From: Brevundimonas guildfordensis
GTDB lineage: Bacteria; Pseudomonadota; Alphaproteobacteria; Caulobacterales; Caulobacteraceae
Assembly (NCBI RefSeq): GCF_014836405.1
Contig: NZ_JACSQU010000003.1
Location: forward strand, 1-64,000
Length of the DNA: 64,000 nucleotides
Reading direction: 5' to 3'
This document shows positions 8,988 through 18,675 of the stretch, piece by piece (the first letter of the stretch is position 1; each line of letters begins with the position of its first letter). A program made the translations under genes and the position numbers. The notes under the pieces were generated by a model. That model worked only from the letters and a program-made list of their open reading frames with translations, did not search any database and was not told the origin of the DNA.

Positions 8988-9582
8988 GGCTTTCAAAGTT
9001 CTGACGTCGAAAACCCTGACCTTGAGCCAGGCCAACATCGACACCGACCAGATCATCCCCGCGCGCTTCCTGACCACCACCTCGCGCGAGGGTCTGGGCG
9101 CCCAGGCCTTCTATGACTGGCGCTATGAGGCCGACGGGTCGCCCAAGCCGGAATCGGTGCTGAACCGCATCGACCCGACCGAACAGCGCATCCTGCTGGC
9201 CGGGCCGAACTTCGCCTGCGGCTCCTCGCGCGAGCACGCGCCCTGGGCGCTGCTGGACTACGGATTCCGGGCGGTGATCTCGACCGAGATCGCCGACATC
9301 TTCACCTCCAACGCCCTGAAGAACGGCTTCCTGCCCATCGTCGTCGATCAGACCGTCTGGGACGATCTGGCCGCCCATCCCGAGCAATCGGTGACCATTG
9401 ATCTGGAGGCGGGCGAGATCCGGCGCGGCAACGCCCCGGCCGTGCCGTTCAAGGTCGAGGCCTTCGCTCGCCAGTGCCTGCTCGACGGCGTCGACGCTCT
9501 TGGCTGGCTTCAGTCGAAACTGCCTTACGTCGCCTCCTACGAACGCCTGCGCCAAGACACCTATCAGCCGGAGACCGCCTGA
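8980..9582 (+). CDS. leuD: 3-Isopropylmalate dehydratase, small subunit
   Basis: The swivelling small subunit of isopropylmalate isomerase, 200 aa, normal length. The substrate loop region [17 protein letters not shown] is intact. It overlaps leuC at its start, and its stop is fused to the next start (TGATG), keeping the translation chain continuous. Confidence 0.96.
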   Translation: MPEAFKVLTSKTLTLSQANIDTDQIIPARFLTTTSREGLGAQAFYDWRYEADGSPKPESVLNRIDPTEQRILLAGPNFACGSSREHAPWALLDYGFRAVISTEIADIFTSNALKNGFLPIVVDQTVWDDLAAHPEQSVTIDLEAGEIRRGNAPAVPFKVEAFARQCLLDGVDALGWLQSKLPYVASYERLRQDTYQPETA

Positions 9583-10697
9583 TGACCGCCCATGAAACGC
9601 CCGCCGCTCGCACCTTCAACATCGTCGTCCTGCCCGGCGACGGCGTCGGCCCCGAGGTGGCCCTGGCCGCCCAACGCGTGCTGACCTGCATCGGCGATAT
9701 CTACGGCCACCGCTTCGACTTCACCGAACACCTGATCGGCGGCGCCGCCATCGACGCCACGGGAGAGTCCCTGCCGGAAGAGACGAAGGCCGCCTGCATC
9801 GCCTCCGACGCCGTGCTGCTGGGGGCCGTCGGCGGGCCCAAGTGGGACGGCGCCCCGGTTCGTCCGGAGCAGGGCCTGCTGGCGATCCGCAAGGCGATGG
9901 GCCTGTACGCCAACCTGCGCCCGCTGCAGGTCTCGCCGGTTCTGGCCCACCGCTCGCCGCTGAAGAAGGAGATCGTCGAGGGCGTCGATCTGATCGTCTT
10001 CCGCGAACTGACCAGCGGCGTCTATTTCGGCGAGCGCTCCCGCACCGAAACCTCGGCCTCGGACCTGTGCGTCTATACGGTTGAGGAGATCGAGCGCGTC
10101 GCCCGCGCCGCCTTCCAGGCCGCCGAACAACGCCGCGGCAAGGTCACCTCCGTCGACAAGGCCAACGTCATGGAGACCAGCCGCCTGTGGCGCGAGGTCG
10201 TCACCCGCGTCCACGCCGAGGAGTATCCGCAGGTCACCCTGGAGCACGCCCTGGTCGACTCCATGGCCATGCACCTGATCCGCAAGCCGCGCGACTATGA
10301 CGTCATCCTGACCGAGAACATGTTCGGCGACATCCTGTCGGACGAGATTTCGGTGCTGGGCGGCTCCATCGGCCTGCTGCCCTCGGCGTCGCTGGGCGCC
10401 AATGGCCCCGGCCTGTTCGAACCCATCCACGGCTCGGCGCCGGACATCGCTGGTCAGGATCTGGCCAACCCAGTCGGCATGGTGCTGTCGGCGGCGATGA
10501 TGCTGCGGCACAGCTTCCAGCTGGAGGATGAGGCCGATTCCATCGAGGCGGCGGTCGCGGCCGTCCTGGCCTCGGGCGCCGTCACCGCCGATCTGGGCGG
10601 GGCGCTGGGCACGGTCTCGGCCACGCGCGCCATCGTCGACGCCATCCGCGCCATTCACTGGGCGGCGGCGCGTCATGTGCCGATGCATTGGGCCTGA
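9582..10697 (+). CDS. leuB: 3-Isopropylmalate dehydrogenase
   Basis: Oxidative decarboxylation of 3-isopropylmalate with NAD+ to 2-ketoisocaproate. At 371 aa it matches the family. The N-terminus NIVVLPGDGVGPEV and the substrate/metal region NMFGDILSDEISVLGGSIG are typical. An in-frame start further upstream would lie inside leuD; the ATG sharing two bases with the leuD stop is the natural choice. It is the last gene of the operon and is followed by a terminator. Confidence 0.95.
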   Translation: MTAHETPAARTFNIVVLPGDGVGPEVALAAQRVLTCIGDIYGHRFDFTEHLIGGAAIDATGESLPEETKAACIASDAVLLGAVGGPKWDGAPVRPEQGLLAIRKAMGLYANLRPLQVSPVLAHRSPLKKEIVEGVDLIVFRELTSGVYFGERSRTETSASDLCVYTVEEIERVARAAFQAAEQRRGKVTSVDKANVMETSRLWREVVTRVHAEEYPQVTLEHALVDSMAMHLIRKPRDYDVILTENMFGDILSDEISVLGGSIGLLPSASLGANGPGLFEPIHGSAPDIAGQDLANPVGMVLSAAMMLRHSFQLEDEADSIEAAVAAVLASGAVTADLGGALGTVSATRAIVDAIRAIHWAAARHVPMHWA

Positions 10698-10722
10698 CGG
10701 TCTAAAGCGTTTGAAAAACACG

Positions 10723-10749
10723 AGAGGCGGGCGTCAGTCCGCCTCTTTT
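10723..10749 (+). terminator. Terminator of the ilv-leu operon
   Basis: The 8-bp stem AGAGGCGG/CCGCCTCT (10723-10730 with 10739-10746) has an 8-base loop and runs into a short T tract. It lies between leuB and the convergent tetR gene and may serve both directions. Confidence 0.7.
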
Positions 10750-10753
10750 CACG

Positions 10754-11362
10754 TCAGCCGTCGACCAGCCCCTGCAGGGCGTCGGCCATACGCCCCGCCA
10801 AGGCGGCCTTCTGCGCCTCGTCCAGGTTGGAGAAGCCGTCCGACAGCTCCCGGCTGATGGCCATGCCCATGATCAGCCCGGCGGCCAGGCGCGCCCGGAC
10901 AGGAGCGTCCGCGCCGCCGATCCACTGAGTCAGCGGCTCGAAGAAGCGGGTGTTGCTGGTGTGCTGCACCACATCCATCGCCTTGGACGATCCGATGGAG
11001 CGCAGCAGGATCAGCAGGCCGCGCATACGGCCGCTGCCGTCGTCCGGCGTGCAGGCGGCGGCTTCGCCATAGACGATCTCGCGCGCCAGCCGGGCGCCGA
11101 AATCGGCGCGATCGCCATCCATCAGGTCGCGCCCGTTCTTGCAGCTGTCCAGGACAGCCACGAACAAATCTTCCTTGGAGCCAAAATAACGGCTGATCAG
11201 CGCCGCATCGACGCCAACATCACGCGCGACATCGCGCATGCCGACATCATCATAACTCTCCGCGCAGAAGCGTGCGCGCGCCGCCTCCAGGATAGCCTGG
11301 CGGGTGGCGTTGGCGTTACGCGGCCGGGGGACGTCGCAAAGGACCAATTGGTCGCACTCCAA
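10754..11362 (-). CDS. TetR/AcrR-family repressor, probably of the adjacent efflux operon
   Basis: The N-terminal helix-turn-helix covers roughly residues 15-60, with the typical DVGVDAALISRYFGSKEDLF; the rest is a ligand-binding helical domain. Total length is 202 aa from a TTG start; a second TTG five codons later is also possible. It is divergent from a three-gene RND efflux operon, the classic arrangement in which the repressor controls the pump and itself. A 22-bp palindrome lies in the shared promoter region, and a perfect 12-bp palindrome GACCAATTGGTC (11342-11353) lies in its own first codons. The inducer is unknown. Confidence 0.88.
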   Translation of the reverse strand: MECDQLVLCDVPRPRNANATRQAILEAARARFCAESYDDVGMRDVARDVGVDAALISRYFGSKEDLFVAVLDSCKNGRDLMDGDRADFGARLAREIVYGEAAACTPDDGSGRMRGLLILLRSIGSSKAMDVVQHTSNTRFFEPLTQWIGGADAPVRARLAAGLIMGMAISRELSDGFSNLDEAQKAALAGRMADALQGLVDG

Positions 11363-11384
11363 TAAACCTTACGGTCTATATGGC

Positions 11385-11406
11385 CTTGTCATCAGGCGTT
11401 GACAAG
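11385..11406. promoter_or_regulatory. Candidate TetR operator over divergent promoters
   Basis: CTTGTCA-N8-TGACAAG is a perfect 7-bp inverted repeat. Its right arm overlaps TTGACA (11399-11404), a consensus -35 for the rightward efflux operon with TTTAAG 18 bases on; read leftward it overlaps TTGTCA, a -35 for tetR with TATAGA downstream. Position and symmetry fit a TetR dimer site controlling both directions. Binding is inferred. Confidence 0.6.
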
Positions 11407-11509
11407 CGGCGCAATCGTCGTCTTTAAGTCAGCCGGTGTTGACTGGACGCCTCCTCCCCTATGAGCGCACAGTCCTGTGGATAAAACGACTCCCAAGGAG
11501 AACGCGCCG

Positions 11510-12697
11510 ATGCGCACGGTGAAGATCGCGGCCGCGTCCGTCATGATGGCGGCCGCCCTTTATGGCTGTTCCAAGGGAGAGGAGGCGCCCGCCCAGGGCG
11601 CGCCGCCGGTCACGGTGGCGACGCCTCTGTCGCAACAGGTCGTTGACTGGGACGAATTCACGGGGCGCTTCGAGGCGCCCCGTTCGGTTGATGTGCGCGC
11701 GCGCGTGGGCGGATACATCCAGGCGGTCCACTTCAAGGATGGCGACTTCGTCCGTCAGGGCCAACTGCTGTTCACGCTGGATCCCCGTCCGGCCCAGGCC
11801 GCCCTGGCCTCGGCCCGCGCCCAACTGGCCCAGGGCCAGGCGCAACTGACGCTGGCCCAGACGGAACTGGCCCGCTCCGAGGGCCTGTTGGCCTCGCAAG
11901 CGGTGTCTCAGGCCGAAGTCGACGCCAAGCGCGGCGCGGTCAAGACCGCCGAAGCCGCCGTGGCCGCCGCCAACGCCGCCATCCGCGCCCGTCAACTGGA
12001 CGTCGAGTTCACCCGCGTCACCGCGCCGATCTCGGGGCGCGCGTCCGACCGCCGGGTCGATCCGGGCAACCTGATCGGCGGCGGTTCGTCGGCCGGCGAC
12101 ATCCTGACCACCATCGTTTCGTCGTCGCCGATCTACTTCGTCTTCGACGGCTCCGAAGCCCTGGCCCTGAAATACCAGCGCGACGCCCGCAACGGCTCGG
12201 CCCCGATCCGCATCCGCCTGCAGGACGAGACCAGCTATGACCGCGCCGGCGTGCTGGACTTTACCGACAACGCCATCGACGCCTCTTCGGGCACCATCCG
12301 CCTGCGCGCCGTGGTCCAGAACGCCGACGGCTTCCTGAAGCCGGGCATGTTCGGCCACGCCCAACTGGCCGGTTCAGGCGGTTACGCCGCGATGCTGGTG
12401 CCGGATTCGGCCGTCGTCACCGACGGTCCGCGCAAGGTGGTCTACGTCGTCGCCAAGGACGGCACGGTGGGCGCCAAGCCCGTGCAACTGGGACCGATCG
12501 CCAACGGCCTGCGCGTCGTGCGCACCGGCCTGACGCCCGACGACCGCGTCATCATCAACGGCCTCCAGCGCGCCCGTCCGGGCCAGAAGGTCACCGCCCA
12601 GAACGGGACCATCAAGGCCGAGGAAACCAAATCCGACGCGCCCGTGACCACGGCCCCTGTCGCCTCGTCCGCCACCTTCGTCGCCAGCGCCGGCTGA
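11510..12697 (+). CDS. RND efflux periplasmic adaptor (membrane fusion protein)
   Basis: Links the inner-membrane pump to the outer-membrane channel. The start has AAGGAG nine bases upstream; an earlier GTG is less likely. The N-terminus is a lipoprotein signal with lipobox LYGC (lipidated Cys20). Then come a barrel/lipoyl half-domain with VRARVGGYIQAVHFKDGDFV, an alpha-hairpin rich in Ala and Gln (about 90-150) and a C-terminal beta-barrel, as in AcrA/MexA. First gene of the efflux operon. Confidence 0.93.
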   Translation: MRTVKIAAASVMMAAALYGCSKGEEAPAQGAPPVTVATPLSQQVVDWDEFTGRFEAPRSVDVRARVGGYIQAVHFKDGDFVRQGQLLFTLDPRPAQAALASARAQLAQGQAQLTLAQTELARSEGLLASQAVSQAEVDAKRGAVKTAEAAVAAANAAIRARQLDVEFTRVTAPISGRASDRRVDPGNLIGGGSSAGDILTTIVSSSPIYFVFDGSEALALKYQRDARNGSAPIRIRLQDETSYDRAGVLDFTDNAIDASSGTIRLRAVVQNADGFLKPGMFGHAQLAGSGGYAAMLVPDSAVVTDGPRKVVYVVAKDGTVGAKPVQLGPIANGLRVVRTGLTPDDRVIINGLQRARPGQKVTAQNGTIKAEETKSDAPVTTAPVASSATFVASAG

Positions 12698-12727
12698 GGA
12701 GGAGGCTCACGGGCCGGAACCTGATCC

Positions 12728-15700
12728 ATGAACATTTCCCGCTTCTTCATCGACCGACCGATCTTCGCGATCGTGATCTCGGTCTTCATCACCCTGGTCG
12801 GCGCCTTCGCCATGCCGATGCTGCCGTTGGCGCAGTATCCGGACATCGCGCCGCCGACGATCAGCGTGACCGCCTCCTACGCCGGTGCCTCGGCTGAAAC
12901 CCTGTCCGAGACGGTCGCCGCACCGCTGGAACAGGAAATCAACGGCGTCGAGAACATGCTCTACATGACCTCGTCGTCCACCTCGGACGGCCGGGTCCAG
13001 GTCACCGTCACCTTCCAACCGGGCACCGACCTCGATACCGCCCAGGTGCTGGTGCAGAACCGGGTCGCCCTGGCTGAACCGCGCCTGCCGGCGCAGGTCC
13101 GTCAGGTCGGCGTCGTCGTCAACAAGGAGTCGACCGGCTTCCTGATGCTGGCGTCGCTGACCTCCGACGACCCCGGCATCGACAGCGACTATCTCGGCAA
13201 TATGGCCCAGTCGATGATCCGCGACCGCCTGCTGCGGATCGACGGCGTCGGCGGGGTGCAGGTCTTCGGCGGCGGCAACTACTCCATGCGCATCTGGATC
13301 GACCCGGCCAAGGCGGCCGCGCGCGACCTGACGGCGCCCGAGATCGTCGCTGCTCTGCAGGCGCAGAACGTCCAGGCCGCTGGCGGCTCGATCGGCCAGC
13401 CCCCCTTCCCGACCAACGCCGCCGCCTTCGAGCTGCCGGTTCAGGTCGAGGGCCGTCTGGCGGCTCCCGAAGAGTTCGGCAAGGTCGTGCTCAAGACCGA
13501 CCCGCAAGGGCGCGTGACCCGCGTCAGCGACATCGCCCGCGTCGAGCTCGGCTCGGAAATCTATGGCGTTGAAGGCTACTTCAACGGCCAGCGCGGCGTC
13601 GGCGTCGCCATCATTCAGCAGCCGGGCTCCAACGCCCTGTCGACGGCCGACCAGGTCATCGCCGAGCTGGACGCCATCAAGGCCGACTTCCCGCCGGGCG
13701 TGAAATACGCCATTCCCTATAACCCGACGGAATACGTCGCCGCCTCGGTTTCGGCGGTCGAGCACGTGCTGATCGAAGCCGTCTTCCTGGTGATGATCGT
13801 CATCCTGGTCTTCCTGCAGACCTGGCGCGCGGCCATCATCCCGATCCTGGCCATTCCGGTCGCCCTGGTCGGCACCTTCGCGGTGCAACTGGCGCTGGGC
13901 TATTCGATCAACTCCCTGTCTCTGTTCGCCCTCGTCCTGGCCGTCGGCATCGTCGTCGACGACGCCATCATCGTGGTCGAGAACGTCGAGCGTTACATCC
14001 GCGAGGGCCTGACCCCCAAGGAAGCCGCCTATCGTTCGATGCAGGAAGTGTCGGGCGCCCTGATCGCCATCTCCCTGGTGCTGACCTCGGTGTTCGTGCC
14101 GACCGCCTTTGTGCCCGGCATCCCCGGCATCTTCTTCCGCCAGTTCGCCGTCACCATCGCTTCGGCGACGCTGATCTCCCTGCTGGTGTCGCTGACCCTG
14201 TCGCCCGCCCTGTCCGCCCTGCTGCTCAAGCCGCACAAGGAACACGACCAGCGGCGCAAGCCCGGCCTGATCGGTTCGGCGACCTATTACCTCGGCTGGG
14301 CCGGGGCCAAGTTCAACGAAGGCTTCGACTGGGTGTCGGACCGCTACGGCCGCTTGACGGCCCGTCTGATCCGCATGGTCACCGTCATGCTGGTCATCTA
14401 CGCCGCCCTGCTGGCGCTGACCGGTTGGCGCATGGCTGACACGCCGACCGGCTTTATTCCCGCTCAGGACCAGGGCGTGCTGATCGGCGTCGTCCAACTG
14501 CCGCCCGGCGCCTCGCTGGAACGCACCAAGGCCGCCATGGACAGGGCTGTCGACATCGTCCGCAAGTCCGATGGCGTTGAGGAAGTCACCGCCTTCGCCG
14601 GCCTGGACGGCGCCAGCTTCTCCATGTCGTCCAACGCCGCCACCATGTTCATCAAGCTGAACGACTACGATGAGCGCACCACGCCTGCTCTAGAGGCCTC
14701 GGCCCTGGCCGGCGCGCTCAGCCAGGCGACCGGCGTCATCGAAGAAGCCAGCATCTTTATGCTGTCGCCCCCGCCCGTTCAGGGTCTGGGCACCGGCTCT
14801 GGCTTCAAGATGATGATCCAGGACCGGTCAGGCGCGGGCTTCAAGGCCCTCGAAGGCGCGACCTTCGCGATGATGGGCGCCGCCGCCCAGGCTCCGGACC
14901 AGGTGCAGCAGGTGTTCAGCCTCTACAACACCGGCTCGCCGCGCATCGCCGCCAGCGTCGATCGCGACAAGGCACTGCTGATGGGCGTTCAGCCGTCGAC
15001 CGTGTTCAGCACCCTGGGCACCTACCTCGGCTCGACCTACGTCAACGACTTCAACTTCCTGGGCCGCACCTTCCGCGTCACCGCCCAGGCCGAGCCCGCC
15101 TATCGCGACGAACTGGCCGACATCGCTAACCTGAAGGTCCGCTCGGCCTCGGGCGGCATGGTGCCGATCGGCTCGGTGGCCACCTTGGCCGACGATTCCG
15201 GCCCCTCGCGCGTGGTCCGCTACAACCTGTTCCCGGCTTCGGAACTGCAGGGCGAAGCGGCGCCGGGCGTATCCACCGGCGAAGCGCTGGCCGCGATGGA
15301 GGAACTGGCCGCCAAGACCCTGCCTGACGGCTTCGGCTACGAATGGACCGAAATCGCCCTGCAGGAGAAGGCGGCGGCGGGCGGCTCCACCATCATCTTC
15401 CTGATGGCCGTCGTGTTCGTCTTCCTGGTGCTGGCCGCCAACTATGAGGCGTTCACTCTCCCGCTGGCGGTCATCCTGATCGTGCCCATGTGTATCCTGG
15501 CCGCGATCCTAGGGGTGAACCTGCATGGTCTGGACAACAACATCCTGACCCAGGTCGGTCTGGTGGTCCTGATCGCCCTGGCGGCCAAGAACGCCATCCT
15601 GATCGTGGAGTTCGCCAAACAGGCCGAAGACAACGAAGGCCTCGACCGCTGGCAGGCCGCCGTTCAGGCCGCCCGTCAGCGCCTGCGTCCGATCCTCATG

Positions 15701-15997
15701 ACCTCGTTCGCCTTCATCTTTGGCGTGCTGCCTCTGGCCATCGCCTCGGGCCCCGGCTCGGAGATGCAGAACGCCCTGGGCATCGCGGTTGTCTACGGGA
15801 TGCTGGGGGTGACCTTCTTCGGTCTGATCTTCACCCCGGTGTTCTACGTCATCTGTCGCTGGATGGCGGGCAAGCTGCCCAAAGCCGAGGGCAAGCAGCG
15901 CGAGCTGCCGACCAGCTTCGGCTCCACGCCGCACGACCCCTTTGACCCCGACGGCCCGGAACCGGCCCCCGCCGCTCCGCGCCAGGGAGATGCGTAA
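12728..15997 (+). CDS. RND multidrug efflux pump, inner-membrane transporter (HAE1 family)
   Basis: A proton-driven trimeric drug pump of the AcrB/MexB type, 1089 aa. The proton-relay aspartates lie in GIVVDDAIIVVENV (about residues 410-411) and the partner lysine in LAAKNAILIVEFA (about 954). The N-terminus ISRFFIDRPIFA is the family signature, and the two large periplasmic loops are complete. The C-terminal tail is proline- and acid-rich. Substrates cannot be read from sequence; expression is probably repressed by the divergent TetR. Confidence 0.95.
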   Translation: MNISRFFIDRPIFAIVISVFITLVGAFAMPMLPLAQYPDIAPPTISVTASYAGASAETLSETVAAPLEQEINGVENMLYMTSSSTSDGRVQVTVTFQPGTDLDTAQVLVQNRVALAEPRLPAQVRQVGVVVNKESTGFLMLASLTSDDPGIDSDYLGNMAQSMIRDRLLRIDGVGGVQVFGGGNYSMRIWIDPAKAAARDLTAPEIVAALQAQNVQAAGGSIGQPPFPTNAAAFELPVQVEGRLAAPEEFGKVVLKTDPQGRVTRVSDIARVELGSEIYGVEGYFNGQRGVGVAIIQQPGSNALSTADQVIAELDAIKADFPPGVKYAIPYNPTEYVAASVSAVEHVLIEAVFLVMIVILVFLQTWRAAIIPILAIPVALVGTFAVQLALGYSINSLSLFALVLAVGIVVDDAIIVVENVERYIREGLTPKEAAYRSMQEVSGALIAISLVLTSVFVPTAFVPGIPGIFFRQFAVTIASATLISLLVSLTLSPALSALLLKPHKEHDQRRKPGLIGSATYYLGWAGAKFNEGFDWVSDRYGRLTARLIRMVTVMLVIYAALLALTGWRMADTPTGFIPAQDQGVLIGVVQLPPGASLERTKAAMDRAVDIVRKSDGVEEVTAFAGLDGASFSMSSNAATMFIKLNDYDERTTPALEASALAGALSQATGVIEEASIFMLSPPPVQGLGTGSGFKMMIQDRSGAGFKALEGATFAMMGAAAQAPDQVQQVFSLYNTGSPRIAASVDRDKALLMGVQPSTVFSTLGTYLGSTYVNDFNFLGRTFRVTAQAEPAYRDELADIANLKVRSASGGMVPIGSVATLADDSGPSRVVRYNLFPASELQGEAAPGVSTGEALAAMEELAAKTLPDGFGYEWTEIALQEKAAAGGSTIIFLMAVVFVFLVLAANYEAFTLPLAVILIVPMCILAAILGVNLHGLDNNILTQVGLVVLIALAAKNAILIVEFAKQAEDNEGLDRWQAAVQAARQRLRPILMTSFAFIFGVLPLAIASGPGSEMQNALGIAVVYGMLGVTFFGLIFTPVFYVICRWMAGKLPKAEGKQRELPTSFGSTPHDPFDPDGPEPAPAAPRQGDA

Positions 15998-15998
15998 A

Positions 15999-17438
15999 AT
16001 GAACGGCACACTCCGTACTCTGCTAACCGCTGCGGGGTCGGCCGCCCTGCTCGCCGCCTGTGCGGTGGGTCCCAAGGCGCCGCTCCCGACCCTCCCGGCC
16101 GAAGGCCAGGGCGCCTTCATCGGCTCGCAATCCGCCTCGGTTTCGACCGAGGCGGCCCGCGACGACTGGTGGCGGCTGTATCAGGACCCGACGCTGGACG
16201 GCCTGGTGCTTCAGGCCCTGACCGAGAACAACGAGCTGGAGGCGGCCGCAGCCAATCTGCGCGCCGTCCGGGCTTCTCTGTCCGAGGCCCGCTCGGGGCG
16301 GTTCCCGACCACGACCACCTCGGCCGCCTACAACCGCAGCCGGGCTTCGACCGACACCGTGCCGACAGCTGGCGGCGCCAAGCTGCCCGAGATCGACACC
16401 TACGACGTCGGCTTGGACGTAGCCTATGAGATCGATCTGTTCGGTCGGGTGGAGTCGTCCATCCGCGCCGCGCGGGGCGATGTGGCCGCCGCAGCCGCCG
16501 CGCTCGAAGTCGTGCGGGTGACGGTCGCCGCCGAAACGGCCCGGGCCTACGCCGACACCTGCTCGGCCAACGCCCAGATCGCCGTAGCCGAACGGACCAT
16601 CGACCTGCAGGCCAAGACCGTCGACCTGACCCAGCGCCTGCTGGACGGGGGCGCCGGCAACGGTCTGGATGTGGCCCGCGCCCGCGCCGCCCTGGAGCAG
16701 ACCCGCGCCAGCCTGCCGCCCCTGCGGGCGGCGCGCGACGGCGCCCTGTTCCGCCTGGCGACGCTGACCGGCCGCACCCCGGCCGAGGCCAGCGAGGCGG
16801 CCCGCGCCTGCCAAGCCCCGCCGCAACTGTCGCAGCCGATCCCGGTCGGCGACGGCGCTGCGCTTCTGGCTCGCCGCCCCGACGTGCGTCAGGCGGAGGC
16901 GCGGCTGTCGGCCGCCGCCGCCCGCGTCAACGTCGCCACCGCCGGCCTTTATCCCAGCATTCGCCTGGGCGGGTCGTTCGGCTCCACGGCTTTGGACGCC
17001 TCGGACCTGGGCGAGAGCGCCAATATGCGCTTCAGCGTCGGCCCGCTGATCTCCTGGTCCTTCCCCAACGTCTGGGCGGCCCGGGCGCGGATCAAGCAGG
17101 CGGGCGCCCAGTCGGACGCGGCCCTGGCGACCTTCGACCAGACCGTGCTGACGGCGCTGCAGGAGACCGAGACGGCGCTCAGCGCCTACGCCAACGAACT
17201 GGACCGCCGCACGGCCTTGCGCACTGCGCGGGATCAGGCGGCCACGGCGGCGCGCCTGTCGCGCCTGCGTTTCGACGCGGGCGCCGACAGCTTCCTGACG
17301 GTGCTGGACGCCGAACGGACCCTGGCCGGCGCCGACGCCGCTCTGGCCGCCTCGGAGGCCCAGGTCACCACCTACCAGATCGGTCTGTTCAAGGCCCTGG
17401 CGGGCGGGTGGGATCAGGCGCCCGATCCAGAAGCCTGA
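15999..17438 (+). CDS. Outer-membrane efflux lipoprotein, NodT/OprM type
   Basis: The TolC-like channel completing the tripartite pump, 479 aa. The chosen ATG lies one base after the pump stop codon and ten bases after GGGAG; it gives a clean lipoprotein signal with lipobox LLAAC (Cys21). The repeated coiled-coil halves carry the usual NNELEAAAANLRAVRASL pattern. Earlier in-frame starts would lie inside the pump gene. Confidence 0.93.
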   Translation: MNGTLRTLLTAAGSAALLAACAVGPKAPLPTLPAEGQGAFIGSQSASVSTEAARDDWWRLYQDPTLDGLVLQALTENNELEAAAANLRAVRASLSEARSGRFPTTTTSAAYNRSRASTDTVPTAGGAKLPEIDTYDVGLDVAYEIDLFGRVESSIRAARGDVAAAAAALEVVRVTVAAETARAYADTCSANAQIAVAERTIDLQAKTVDLTQRLLDGGAGNGLDVARARAALEQTRASLPPLRAARDGALFRLATLTGRTPAEASEAARACQAPPQLSQPIPVGDGAALLARRPDVRQAEARLSAAAARVNVATAGLYPSIRLGGSFGSTALDASDLGESANMRFSVGPLISWSFPNVWAARARIKQAGAQSDAALATFDQTVLTALQETETALSAYANELDRRTALRTARDQAATAARLSRLRFDAGADSFLTVLDAERTLAGADAALAASEAQVTTYQIGLFKALAGGWDQAPDPEA

Positions 17439-17464
17439 GCTAAGGCCTCAAACTGAAACTGAGA

Positions 17465-17497
17465 CGCCCGGTCGGTTCGCCCGCCGGGCGTTTTCTT
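17465..17497 (+). terminator. Terminator of the efflux operon
   Basis: Stem CGCCCGG/CCGGGCG (17465-17471 with 17484-17490) followed by TTTTCTTT. It sits about 25 bases after the channel gene. Confidence 0.8.
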
Positions 17498-17625
17498 TGC
17501 CGCTTCTCCCGTCACTCGCCACACCTGATGAATTTTCTTCGTTGTAACCGCGAGTTTTGGCGCGTCATCGAATAATCCTCGCCACAACCTTGGCTGCGGC
17601 GATGATCTTGCGGTAGGAAGACTGG

Positions 17626-18675
17626 GTGACCTCCTCCGCGACTCTCCTTGAAGCCTCCCAGGGCGCCGCGACGCCTGGCGGCGCCCTGGCTCAGGCGCGG
17701 CGGGTCGTGGTCAAGATCGGCTCCTCCCTGCTGTTCGACCCAGCCCGCAGGGCGGTCGCTTCCGAATGGCTGGCCAGCCTGGCCGCCGACATCGCCGAAC
17801 TGCGCCGCCAGGGACGCGACGTCATCGTCGTTTCCTCCGGGGCCGTGGCGCTCGGACGCGGTCGGCTCAACCTCTCCGCCAGCCGTCTGCAGGACAAGCA
17901 GGCCGCCGCCGCCGTGGGCCAGTCCCTGCTGATGCACGCCTGGGAAGAAGCGCTGGCGCCCCACGGCCTGATGGCGGGGCAGGTCCTGCTGACCCGCGAC
18001 GACACCGAACGGCGACGCCGCTGGCTGAACGGCCGCGCCACGCTAGAGGCCTTGCTGACCCTCGGCGTCGTTCCCGTCGTCAATGAGAACGACACGGTCG
18101 CCACCGAAGAGATCCGCTACGGCGACAACGACCGCCTCGCCGCCCGCGCGGCTCAACTCGGGCGGGCCGATCTCCTGGTCCTGCTGTCCGACGTGGACGG
18201 CCTCTACACCGCCGACCCGCGCCGCGATCCCGACGCCCGCCATCTGCCCGTGATCGAGCGGCTGTCGCCCGACGTTCTGGCCATGGCCTCGGGCGCCAAC
18301 CCCCTGGCCGGAGTCGGCACGGGCGGCATGGCGACCAAGCTGGCGGCGGCCCAGATCGCCGCCTCCGCCGGGTGCGCCACCGTCATCGCCTCGGGCCTGA
18401 CCCCGCATCCGCTGAAGGCGGTGCAGGAAGGGGCCCGCGCCAGCCTCATCCTGGCCCCGGCCACGCCGTTGCACGCCTGGAAGCAGTGGATCGCCGGCAG
18501 CGTGGCGCCCGGCGGCGCCCTGACGCTCGACGCAGGAGCCGTCGCCGCCCTCCAGGCAGGAAAGAGCCTGCTGCCCTCCGGGATCGTCGCCGTCAGCGGC
18601 GACTTCGGCAAGGGCGACAGCGTGCGCCTGATCGGGCCGGGCGGCGCGCGTATCGGCGTCGGTCTGGCGTCCTAA
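17626..18675 (+). CDS. proB: Glutamate 5-kinase, cut short by an in-frame stop
   Basis: Phosphorylates glutamate, the first step of proline synthesis. It starts at GTG with AGGAAG six to seven bases upstream. The kinase domain is intact ([58 protein letters not shown]). The C-terminal PUA domain begins near residue 285 but translation stops at TAA (18673-18675) after 349 residues, where a tyrosine is expected. The frame stays open for 39 more codons and ends in an ATGA overlap with proA, so the ancestral gene ran to 18795 (389 aa). E. coli G5K without its PUA domain is known to keep activity, so this may still work with altered proline feedback. A sequencing error is possible. Confidence 0.85.
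   Translation: MTSSATLLEASQGAATPGGALAQARRVVVKIGSSLLFDPARRAVASEWLASLAADIAELRRQGRDVIVVSSGAVALGRGRLNLSASRLQDKQAAAAVGQSLLMHAWEEALAPHGLMAGQVLLTRDDTERRRRWLNGRATLEALLTLGVVPVVNENDTVATEEIRYGDNDRLAARAAQLGRADLLVLLSDVDGLYTADPRRDPDARHLPVIERLSPDVLAMASGANPLAGVGTGGMATKLAAAQIAASAGCATVIASGLTPHPLKAVQEGARASLILAPATPLHAWKQWIAGSVAPGGALTLDAGAVAALQAGKSLLPSGIVAVSGDFGKGDSVRLIGPGGARIGVGLAS

Noticed and set aside
12707..14497. A 596-codon minus-strand frame opposite the efflux pump gene.
   Set aside because: Rich in Asp/Gly/His/Arg repeats typical of antisense shadows; the pump on the plus strand is certain.
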